64,000 nucleotides of DNA from Heterohyrax brucei. Lineage: Eukaryota > Chordata > Mammalia > Hyracoidea > Procaviidae. A program made the translations under genes and the position numbers. Location of the stretch: positions 873,001 to 937,000 of the forward strand of contig CM053143.1 of assembly GCA_028571685.1 (NCBI GenBank), written 5' to 3'. Below, in pieces: positions 47,101 to 59,100 of the stretch. The notes beneath the pieces were generated by a model. The model ran no database searches and was not told the DNA's origin. It saw only the letters and a list, made by a program, of their open reading frames with translations. Position 1 is the first letter of the stretch, and every line of letters begins with the position of its first letter.

Positions 47101-50100
47101 GTATCTTGCTGAACCAGTCCCCAGTAAAGGACTTTTGGGACGTTTCTGACGTTTTGCTGCAGTGAATACACACCTAGATACATTATTACTCTGCACTCCT
47201 ACAAGGAAATTGTCTGGTGATTGAGAATGATTACTTGAAGCTCCATCTCTCAAGGCCTGCTGGGTACAATCCTTTCTGCTGACAGGTCTGTTCTTCTCTT
47301 TGCATTGTTATGGGCTGTGTTGGCTAAGTGCTAAAGACAATGCTGAAATAAGTAGGTATCCACTTCCTGAGATCCACATGCCTCACAGTGAAGTCTCTGG
47401 GAAAGTAGCGGTTTTGAAAAAGATAGCCCTGGTGGAATGCTTCTGAGAAGAGAATTATGACACAAATCTTATGGTTAGAGGCTTTTAAACCTCCATACCT
47501 ACCAACTCAGAGTTTAATGGGACTGGAGGAGAGAAGAAACATGCTAAAACAGAGGAAGACCAAAAAGGCAGAATTATATTTTCAGAGGAGTACAAAAATA
47601 TAGTAACAAAAGCATGAGCTAACATGGTGTTAGTGAGAAAGCCTTGAAACAAGAATTTTGTAAATGGTTCATTGAAAATCGTGACTTTGATGTATATTCA
47701 GTTATTCAAATGGCTGGATACATTTTAGAAATCATAGCACATTGGAATTATGTGGAACTCTGTGAAAGCATGTTGTTATTTTTCAGCAGGTTGAAAAAGC
47801 AGAGTTTAAATACAAAGGCATCATCGCTGTATCTATTTCCTCTCCTTTTGTCTCAGAAAGGTGTTGGAAAAACTTGAATAAACCACAGCAGTAGGTTCTC
47901 CTTTGCTTCACAGGTCATGGACCTCAAAGGCCAAATGATCTACATTGTTGAATCTAGTGCAATCTTGTTCCTGGGATCACCATGTGTGGACAGATTAGAA
48001 GATTTCACAGGACGAGGGCTCTACCTTTCAGACATCCCAATTCATAATGCACTGAGGGATGTGGTCCTGATAGGTGAACAAGCTCGAGCTCAAGATGGCC
48101 TGAAGAAGAGGCTAGGAAAACTCAAGGCTACGCTTGAGCAGGCCCACCAAGCCCTGGAGGAGGAGAAGAAGAAGACAGTAGATCTTCTGTGCTCTATATT
48201 TCCCTGTGAAGTTGCTCAGCAGCTCTGGCAAGGGCAAGTTGTGCAAGCCAAGAAGTTCAGTAATGTCACCATGCTTTTCTCAGACATTGTTGGATTCACC
48301 GCCATCTGTTCCCAGTGTTCACCGCTGCAGGTCATCACCATGCTCAACGCGCTGTATACCCGCTTTGACCAGCAGTGTGGAGAGCTGGATGTCTATAAGG
48401 TAGGGAAGGGGAGGGCAATTACTGCTTCACAGGCAGTGTCAATGAGAAAAACCACTGTGTCTGGGACCTGAATTATACTGCCAGTGAAAGGCTTTCTGCA
48501 GCGTTGTACAGGTCATGTTGCGGGCTCAGGCACTGTGCGTTAGCCATGTGTGTGTTTTCAGGTCAGAAATTGCTCTGAATTTGTTCAGAAACAGAGATGA
48601 TTGTTTCATGAGAAGTTTACCTTGTTTTCAAAGAATGAAATAGAGAGATGACAGGCTGCGAGGAGGATGGAGATTAGGACATTTGGAAAACCAAACCAAA
48701 CCCATTGCCACTGATCGATTCCAACTCATGGCAACGCTATAGACAAAGTAGAACTGCCCGACAGAGTTTCTCTGGAGCACCTGGTGCCTTTGAACTGCTG
48801 ACAGTTTGGTTAGCAGCTATAGCAGTTAGCCGCTGTGCCACCAGGTTTTCCAGGACCTATGGAAAGGTAAAGTTTAAAAGTCAAATGGATCTGACATTTC
48901 ACTGTAGAACCTGAGTTGAAATATTAAGCACAGGATAATTCAAGATATGCAGGGAAAGTTATTCTTTGTATCTATAAAAGTAAAGAAACATGACAGTAAT
49001 TAAAACTGTCTTTGAATAGATTAATTCAGTACATAGCGAACATGATACTTTTCATGGCCAGTTGTGGACATCCACATTATCTACTTACGGCATTATCATA
49101 GCCAAGGCAAAATAGAAACATTTGACTAAGAAAGACCTGTCTTCAGATCTTGTTCTTGACCTCACTTGCTTCATAAACTGAGTAAATACCTTTCTCATTT
49201 CTAAACCAGAGAAAGTAATATCCACCCACAGAGTTTATTTGCTTGAATAATATGCATTTTATCCCATAAACTTCATGAAAAATTGTTGCAAAGATTATGG
49301 TAGATGATACTTGTTATTCATTAGAGCCAGTATTTATTGAAGGCATCATTCTAGGCACTGGGAATCAGTAGGGACATCCCTAACACTTATTAAGTTGTTT
49401 TTGTTTAACATAACTATTATTAGTAAGCAGTAACTTGGGTGGCTCAATGGTTAAGTGTTCAGCTGTTAACCAAATAGTTGGCAGTTTGAATTTCCCCATC
49501 AGCTCCATGAGAGAAAGACCTGGTGGTCTGCTCTCCTGAAGACTGCAGCCTGCGCAGCAGTTCTGCTCTGTCCTGTAGAGTCAGTCTGAGTTGAAGCAGA
49601 CTCGGTCGCACCCAACAACAACATTATTAATAAGCGAGTGCTTTCATGTGCTAATCATTTGTTAATGATTTAAATTGTTTTACCTTGTTTTGGATATTGA
49701 TGTTAAAAATAAGTATTCTTCTCATTTGTGTGATTTGAATACTTTTGTTGATTTGCCACATGACAGTCTGGCATTTCAGAGCTTAACATGAAATAAGCTA
49801 CTGAGGAGGAAATAAATATTATTTGTGGGAATAAATAAACCCCTGCCTCTTTTCATTCTAGATGTCAGATGTAAAACCTTGTGTTTTGAAAATTCTAACA
49901 GGAAATTCCAGGCAGAGCCAAGATTCTCTTGGGGAAAAAAATGGGGTCATGTATAATTACAGATAAAACAATTTGCTTCAGTTATATTAAGCTTGAAGGC
50001 CTCTTGTGGAGTTTATTTATTTGTAGATATTTTCTATCTTGAGAATGTCTCCTTTCTCAAAAACTTTGCTTTGTACATTGCTGGGATTGTTCACAGAAGT

Positions 50101-53100
50101 AGCCCTTTCTGCCGCAGATTTCAACTTGGAACTTTAAAAAAATTGGTTATAATTATCAAATATTCAGAAGCTATCATTCCTATAAGGATGGCAGCCGGGA
50201 AATTCCCTGGAGTGATCCAACTGTAGCTTTAACTAAGAGTGAATCATCATCTCTCCTGCTTATTTCTACCTTCTCTTCACTTCTGATTTTATGTAAAAAT
50301 TCCTAGAAACAAGTGAATATAAAGGATCTTAATCAAGGAAACCCTCGTGGCATAGCAGTTAAGTGCTACCACTGCAAATTAAAGGTTGGCAGTTCAAATC
50401 AGCCAGACATTCCTTGGTAACGCTATGGAGCAGTTCCACTCTGTTCTATAAGGTTGCTGTGAGTCAAAACAGACTTGTATATTATATTTATTCCTTGGTT
50501 CAAACTCACTGCCGTTGAGTCAATTCCGATTCACAAAAACCCTATAGGACAGAGTAGAACTGCGCCATAGGGTTTCTAAGGCTGTAATCTTTATGGAAGC
50601 TGATTGCGCCATCTTTCTCCTGTGGTGAAGCTCGTGGTTCAAAGTGCTGACCTTTCGGTTAGCATTGGAGTGCTTAACCGCTGAGGAACTAGGGCTCCTA
50701 AATTTAAATATTCAGAATACGTAATGATACACAGACTGACTTATGAAGGCGATGGCTTCTGAGGAATAGTTAACCTCAGGCAGTTTAGGAAGAAATCCAA
50801 ACCCAGCCCAACCCAGTGCTGTAGAGTCGATTCTGGCTCGTAGCGACCCTGTAGCAATGAGTTGAGGAATAACAAATCTTATTTACCTGAGGACCTAGTT
50901 ATTGTAGTGTTTAATTGCCCTCCTTCTCATGGTGACCCTGTGTGTGAGAAGATGAAATGTTGCCCAGTCTTGTGCCATTTTCATGATTGTTGGTTGACTC
51001 CGCTGTTTGGGCTGTTCTGTTAGTCCATCTCCCCGAGGGATTCTCCCATTTTTGCTGACCCTCTACCAGGCGTGATAACCTTTTCTATTAATTGGTCTTT
51101 CCTGGTGGCATGTCCAGGATGACCAAGCTGAAGTCTTGCCAGCCTCACTTCTAAGGAGCATTCTGGTTGTATTTCTTCTAAGACTGATTTGTTCATTTTT
51201 GTGGTAGTTCATTGTATATTCAGCATTCTTTGCCACCACCACAACTCAGGTACATCATTTCTTCTGATTGTACCAGGGCTTTATTTAATTTCATTTTCAC
51301 TTTCTTTCGGCCTTTCAATCTTTTGGTCACTTGTTTTTTTTGTTTTTTTAATTTCTGCGTTAATCTATCTATTAAAAAAAATACAAACACCCAGTGTCGT
51401 CGAGTCAGATCGCACTCACGGCGACTCTAGAGGCCAGGTTGCTCTAACAGATGTTTGCCTGTCAGCCTGCGTTTGCCAGCATGAGACGGCTACTGGATAA
51501 AGAGAGGAGGAGCTCAGTGCCTGTGAGTGGGGAGGAGCAGGGGGAGGACTGACACATGCTCAGTTTCCGCATGATTTGATTCAGTGGATGCTCACTTCGA
51601 CTCACTGAGCACAGAATATAAACAGCTTATACGCTGGCTTTGGCTGTCCCAAGTAGGGCTGAGGGTGCTGGGTCTCCTACGTAGTGATGCTTTCTGAACC
51701 CTGGTGTTGTAGTAGCCGTGATAAGTCTTTCTTATGTATTCATTGCTGAGGAAAAGCTGATGTCAGGCATTGCTCTGTGGTTTCATCCTTTCAGCAAATA
51801 CAGTGGTTTAGAATTCACTGGGCAGTAGCAATTTAGGAATGAACAAAATAGACAGACTTGACATTTGGCTAGGGAAAAGAAAGACAATAAACAAATGGCT
51901 ACTGTATAGTATTTTAGTTGGTGTAAATGTCCTGGAGGAAAAATAAAAACATGGGAATGAGGAGGCCTGAGGAGGGCCAGGGGTGATTACTATTTCATAG
52001 ATGGTGATTAGCAGGGATTAAACATGAGGGGTAAGCTAAGTGATTATCTGCAAGGAATATTCCAGGCAAAAGGAATAGCAAGTGGGAACATGTTTGGTGT
52101 GTTTGAGGGATAACAAGAAGACCAGTGACAGCAAATAAGCAAAAAGAGAGAATTAGAAGTCAGATTAGAAGATTGGTGGAGAAGAAACTCAGAGCCCCTG
52201 CATAGGAATGAGCATTTACTGGAATGAACTGGGAATCACTGCAGGTGCTCCCTCCTCTCTTCTTTCTGATCTCTCCACACCGGAAGCTGAGGTTAAGAAA
52301 CCTGACACCCACCTGCTAAGTTACAATAAATATTTAAAAGAGAAGAAAATGGAAACTTGCAGAATTTGGGAGATTATTTGTGCACTTAAAAACTACTAGC
52401 TTTCTGTAAAAGTAAAAATTCCTGTAATGAAAACAGTATTTGGAATTTATATAGTAGCTTTATTAACAATGGCTTTTCCAAGCACTGTTTTTTGTTTTGT
52501 TTTTTTTTAAATCTCCTGGTTAGACATCATAGTTTCTAAACTGTGACTAATATTCATGTAGACTCATAAGAGTGCTTGAGAATCCCAGAAGTCCTTTAGG
52601 GAAGGACTCTATTACTCATATGAATGCTAATATCTTAATTTAAGTTGTAAAGTCTTACTGTAGTAATACAACCTTTGTTTAATAATGACTTGGTAGCAAC
52701 GCTTTTTTATGCTGAAGAGATGTAAAATCAGCAGTTGATCCCATTATCTTTAAGAAATTTATTATGAATGTAAAGTATATGATTTTATAAATGCTGTTTT
52801 ATACAGTTGGGGGAAAAAGAAGTTGAGTGGTATGGTGAGTGGGTGGTAAATCTGGGAGTAGACGCCAGCTGGTGTTGTGTTCACATGATTACGTTGCTGC
52901 TTAGAGCAGTGCCCTGCTGTCAGGGTTCTGAACGTTTTGAATTTCCTGAAAGAGTGTTTGGGTTCACGTGGGTCCACGATCAGGAAAGTCATTTCTGAGA
53001 GTAACGTATTTAACCTGATTTTCCATAGTGCTTGAACACTAAAATTTCTGCCGTATGATTTCTGATAGGACTTTTCTTGAGTTGTCATTTATAATATGGA

Positions 53101-56100
53101 AAATCTATTGTGTCTAGGTGGAGACCATAGGTGATGCATATTGTGTAGCCGGAGGATTACACAAGGAAAGTGATAACCATGCTGTTCAGATAGCCCTGAT
53201 GGCCCTGAAGATGATGGAGCTCTCTGATGAAGTCATGTCTCCCCATGGAGAGCCTATCAAGGTAAGACACGTATTGTCCGGTAGACATCATTAGAACAAA
53301 TGCTTATCAGTTAGCTATGGTGCATCAGCTGGAGTGTAGTTGCAGAGAACAACATCTTCTCGAATTGGGTTAAGCAGAAATAACTTTATTCTATCCATAT
53401 GTATTGCTGTGGAGTCAATTCTGATTCATAGTGACTCTGTAAGGCAGAGTATAACTTCACAGGGTTTCCAAAGAACACCTGATAGATTTGAACTGCCAAA
53501 CTTTTTGTTAGCCGTCCAATGTTTAATCACTATGTAACCATGGTTTCCAAACTTATTCTAGGGAATTAAAAAAAAAAAAATGGTTCAAAGACTCATTGAG
53601 AGGCATGAAGAAGCTAGCTAAGAGTTGGGCTTTCAAAAATACTCCCAAAGCAACACTTCACAACCACTGACTTCCCTGTGATCTCGAAGCTGGCTCCAGA
53701 GCTAGACCACTGTAGCCACAATCAGTTAACCATTGTTTTTAGAAAGCAGCCACCTATACCACTGTGTACAGAAAAAAACTGCACACAGTGTAATTTGAGC
53801 CACACAAGAGATAGACTGTATTGTGACATTCACAAAATGAGTGGGCTCTTTGCTAAGCATGCCATGCAAAAGTCAAAGACTTTTGCAGATAAAGAATCAT
53901 GACAGATACAGAAGTCTTCACTTGAAAGCAACAGAAGTGAGGTCCCAGCTGAACTCCTGCCATCCAAAACTCATGCAAGTGTATCTGACTGACAAAAGTT
54001 AATGCATCTAGAAGCTGTAAGGAAGTTTGGAAAACGTAGTTTTTAGTGTTTTCACTTTGCATTTTGTTAGAATAGATGCTGACTGGTGATCTACCAATAT
54101 TTGCTCAGGCATATTACATTCTAAAATTTCTACATGAGCCATATTATTGAAAAAGGTCTAGGGTCTCCATGAGTCGGATCCGACTCGACGGCACTTGGCT
54201 GGCTTTGGCTTACCGAATGGGGAGAAAATAAAATTAGTGTGCTGGATATTGACTTAATTGACAGAACATGAGCAGATTTCCCTTATTTGTCCCACTCACA
54301 GTGGATCTGCCGTTTAATTTTAATAGATGCATCCTCAGCTGATGAATCCTATCCTGTATACAAGAGAAAAGAAAGAAAAAACTTTAACAAATATTTAGAA
54401 ATTTAGCCTTGACTCTCTTTAGCCATCATAGAAAATAATATCTAAGGCTTCCCAAACTATTGCTTAAATTATAGTTGCCTTAGTTATTTATCATCATGTA
54501 CTATATCTACTTAAATTTAGTGATGTGGAACCACAAATGTTTAACTTTACTTATGGATTCTGTGCACAAGAGATTTCCTTTTTGAAATTCTCTTTGTTGT
54601 TGAGTAGGAATCCAGCTAATTGTTGTTTGTTGGTCCTGTTTTTCACTCTGTTGAATCCTTCTATTCAAATAGTTTTCTTGTGGAATCTTTGGGGTTCTGT
54701 ATGCAAAGTATAGAAACCTTGGTGCCATAGTGGTCAGGTGCTATGGCTGCTAAACAGAAGGTTGGCAGTTCAAATCCACCAGGCACTCTTTGGAAATTGT
54801 ATGGGGCAGTTCTGCTATGTCCTGTATAGTATCACATCATCTGTGAATAGCGGTAATTTTACTTCTTCCTTTCCAATTTGTATGTTCTTTAATTTTTTCT
54901 TTTCTATAGCTAGGATTTCTAATACAATGTTAAAGAAGAGTGATGATAAAGGATGTTGTTGTTTTGTTCCTGTTCTCAGATGGAATAATTTAAGCCTCTC
55001 ACCATTAAAAATCATGTTAGCTGTTGGTTCTGTATAACTATCCTTTATTATGTTAAGGAAGTTCCCTTCTATTTCTATTTTATTGAGAGTTTTTATCAGG
55101 AATAAGTGTTGGACTTTATGAAATATCATTTCTGTGTCAATTATGATGCGAATGGGATTCTTTTTATCTTATTCTATGTATGTGGAGGATTATGTTGATA
55201 GATTTTCTAATGTTGAACCATCTTTGCATACCTAGTATGAAACCCACTTGGTCACAGTGTATTATTTTTTTTCATATGATGCAGAATTCTATTGGTTAGA
55301 ATTTTGTTAAGAATTTTAGTATCTCTATTCATGAGAGATACTGGTCTGTAATTTACTTTTTTTATGGTGCCTTAGCCTGGCTTTTGTATTAGGGTTATTC
55401 TGGCCTCAAAGGATGAATTTGAGAGTATTCTTTATTTTTCTTTGCTCTGAAATATTTTGTCTGGAACTGATGTGAGCTCTTCTCTGAATGCTTGGTGGAA
55501 TTCTCCAGTGAAGCTGGCCAAGCTAGGGCATTCTTTTGTTGGCAGTATTTTGTCCCCACCGTCCCCACCAATCTCCTTTCTTCTGTGTCAGTATGTATTG
55601 ATTTTGGTAGGTGGTGTGTCCTAGAAATTTGTCCGTTTCCTTTAGGTTCTCAAATGTATTAGAAAACAATTTTTCATAGTATTCTGTTGTTTTTATTGCA
55701 GCTGAATCTGTTTTAACGGTTCCCTGTCTCATTTCTTATCTGGGATATTTGCTTCCTCTCCTAGTTTTCTTTTCTCATTGTGGCCAATGGCTTGCTGAAA
55801 AAAAACAGCTTTTGGCGGTGTCGATTCTTTTTCCTCTCTACAGTTCATTTATTTCTGCTCTAATCTTTATTATATCCTTTCTTCTGGTGCCTATGGGCTT
55901 CTTTTGCCGTTCTGTTTCTATTTGTTTAGGTTGTAGGGCAAACTTTTTGACTTTTATGTATTCTTTTTTGGTATGTGTGTTTATTGCTATAAATTGACCT
56001 CTGAGCACTACTGTTGCTGTGTCCCAAGGTTTTGATATGATATTTATTCATTCTTGTTTGATTCTAGGAATTTTTTGGTTCCTTTTTGATCTGTGACTCA

Positions 56101-59100
56101 CTTGTTTTTAAGGAAGATGTTATACAGTTTCCATGTATTTGATTGTTTTCCCTTGCGTGTGGTGTTTCTGGTTTCTACTTTTATGGCATTGTGATCAAAG
56201 AGAATACTTTATGTTATTTTAATATCTCATATTTTATTGAGGTTGCTTTGTGTCCTAAACTGTGAAAAACTGAAGGAAAATTCTTCAAACTACTTGTTTT
56301 AGAGACTATTACATGTGGGTTAGAAAAGAATATTTACTTTGTTGCTGTTACATGTTGTGTTCTGTATGTGTTTATGAGGTCGAGTTGATTGTGGCCTGTA
56401 GATCATTCAACCTTTGTTGAATTTCTTTCAGATGATCTGTCTTTACCTAGGGTAGCATGTTGCAGTTTCCTACTATTATTGTGGCGCTGTCTGTTTTTAT
56501 TTGTAGTATTGTTAGAGCTTGTTTTATTGTTTTGAAGGCTTGTTGTTGGGTGTGTTGATATATATTAAGGTTGTGCATCGACTCTGTAATCATTAGGTAA
56601 CATATTCCCTTGTCTTTTATGGTGGATTTTGCCTTATAGTCTATTTTGTTTTGTATTGCCACTCCTTATCTTTTTTGGTGACTCTTTGCTTCATTTTTTG
56701 TTTTGTCTTTTGATGTTTAACCTATTTATATCTTTGTGTCTACAGTGGATCTCTTGTAGATAGCATATTGATGGGTCACAGTTTTTTTAAATCCATTCTG
56801 CTGCAGTCTCTCTTCATGAGTGCGTTTAATCCATTTATGTTCAATGTGATAATCATTCAGTGTCATATTGATGCACTTTTTTTGTAGTGTTAATGTTTTC
56901 TTTGTTCATCTTTTTTGTGGTGAGTTCTTTTTGTTTGTGGATTTTATTTTTATTTCTTTTGTTACAGATTTTGTGTTTCTTACATATTTATATGCATTTT
57001 TCCTTTTTTATTTTGTCAGTAGGTTGTTAAATTTCTTTGTGGTTACCTTAAATTTACCCATGTTTTCCTATGTTTGAACCACTTTTGTTACTTTGTATCA
57101 CTTTGACTTTCTCTCCAATAAAAAATACTATGTCTATATCATTCATTCTCCTTCTTATTTAAAGTTTTGATGTTGCTGTTATTTACAAACTGACATCTCT
57201 AGTTTCTAGTTTTAAGTCTTCTAGCTTTGCTTTACTGTTGGGGGTTATTTTTCTAGATTGGTGTCTGGCTGATGCTGTTCTTGTGCCCTAGACTCAGATT
57301 GTTGTCTGACGTTGTTGATTCTCTAATGGAAAGGATCCCTTTAAGTATCTCTCATATATTTGGTTTTTAGAATTCCCTTAATTTCATTTTATCTGGAAAT
57401 ATTCTAAGTTCACCTTCATATCTGAGAGTTTGCAGGATATCTTATTCTTATTCTTATTCTTGGTTGGCAGTTTTGTTTTCCTTCAAGATTTTATACGTGT
57501 CAGCCAATTGTCATCTTGCCTGCATAGTTTCTGCCAAGCAATCAGTGTCTTCTTACTGTTTCCCCCTTTTACATGAATTTTCATTTTTCTCAAACTGATC
57601 TGAGAATTCTGAGGGTGGACCAGGCACATGCTGTCTGTCTCCTGATGTTAGTCCAGCAATATGGGAGCATTCATAGCCCCTCACAGATTGGCAGAAGTGT
57701 TGTCCTGGGAGTGATGTAGGCTTGTTTTACATTGCTCAGAAGATGGTTGAGTGGCAGAAAGGTGAGGGAGTTGGTGTACGGTGCTATGTGGGAGGGAAAA
57801 AAAATGAAGAACAAAACCAGGCTAAAAATTTTTTTAAATGGCAGTGTTGTCAAGTGAAAGTAGAGTAGACCCGGGAGCCTGCTGAAGAAGGGAGACAAAA
57901 ATGAAAGTGAAGAAAGACAATAAAAATTTAAAAAACATGGTGGTGCTGTAGGGGCCCACAGTTGGATATGGAGCAGAACTGCAGGCCATTGGAAAGCATT
58001 GGGAGGTGACATGAGGTCTAAGTGGGAGGGAGAAACAAAGACAGGAGAGACAGGAAGAAACAATGGTGATTCAGTAGGATCTGGTAGGTGGGGATGGAGT
58101 GGACACAGAGCCACGGTAGGTTGGTGACTCTGCAGCATGGTGTTGACTCAGTGAGAGGTGCAGGAGGGTGGCACAGGGCTAGGTGGGAGGGTGAAAGAAA
58201 CGACTAAGGAGGACAACGACAAATCAGAATGGTGTGGTAGAGTCCAGTGTGTAGGGTCAGGGCATATCCAGGGGATCAGTGTCTCTCTGGCCACAGTAGT
58301 GCAGTGAAGGATCACCGGAATAAGGTGTCCGTGGCTAGGTAGGAAGGAAAAAGAAGAGAGACACAAGGTAGGCCGTGTGGGTTTAGAGGGAGGCTCATAT
58401 GGTAGACTTGGGCAACGGGGGCAGCTAGGAGGAGGGAACCCCGCCTGGGGCTCTGGCCGCTGGGAGGAGGTGTTCTTACTTCAGCTCACCAAAAGAGTGA
58501 GAGTGGAAAGATGAGTTTCTGTGTTTAGCAGGCACTCTGTCTCCTGTTGCGAGCCCTGTAAAGTTGCCTTCTCATACTCCCTGTCCGGATCCCTTGCTGG
58601 CTCTACTGCGGGATGGTAACATTGTGCTGTGGTAGCTGGCAAGGGACCTGCACTCCTCCACATTTCTCATTGTCTGTTTTATGTTAGCTTCTTTTCCCAT
58701 TTGCTGTTCTTTGTCCTTTTATTAACGCTTCAAGTTTCCAGATTGACTGTGTGTCTGTTTTGCCTTGTTTGTCAGTCTTTACTACAGAGAGACTGCATGG
58801 TACCACTGTCTAGGGCACCATGTTGACTCCATCTCTTGGATCATTTCTTGCTCATAAATTTGAAAAGCACTCCAATTAGAAAACTTTGGGAAAGAGACTG
58901 AGATGAAGAACTAGATAGGGGAAAGGAAAGACAGTGGCATGGCGGGGACCAAAGGGCAGCATTTGCTTGTCTGCATTATTTAGATTTTTATAAAGATAGT
59001 GTTTTTATATGTTATAAAATTTTAAGAATTAAACAGCTGTGATAAATTTATCATCTAAAAAGCTGAAGTAACTAAGTACAGGGAGATAAATTGATTTAGC

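Noticed and set aside
47644-47877. 77-codon frame before exon 5
   Set aside because: No domain, no homology recognised, ends before the acceptor, and sits in ordinary AT-rich intron.
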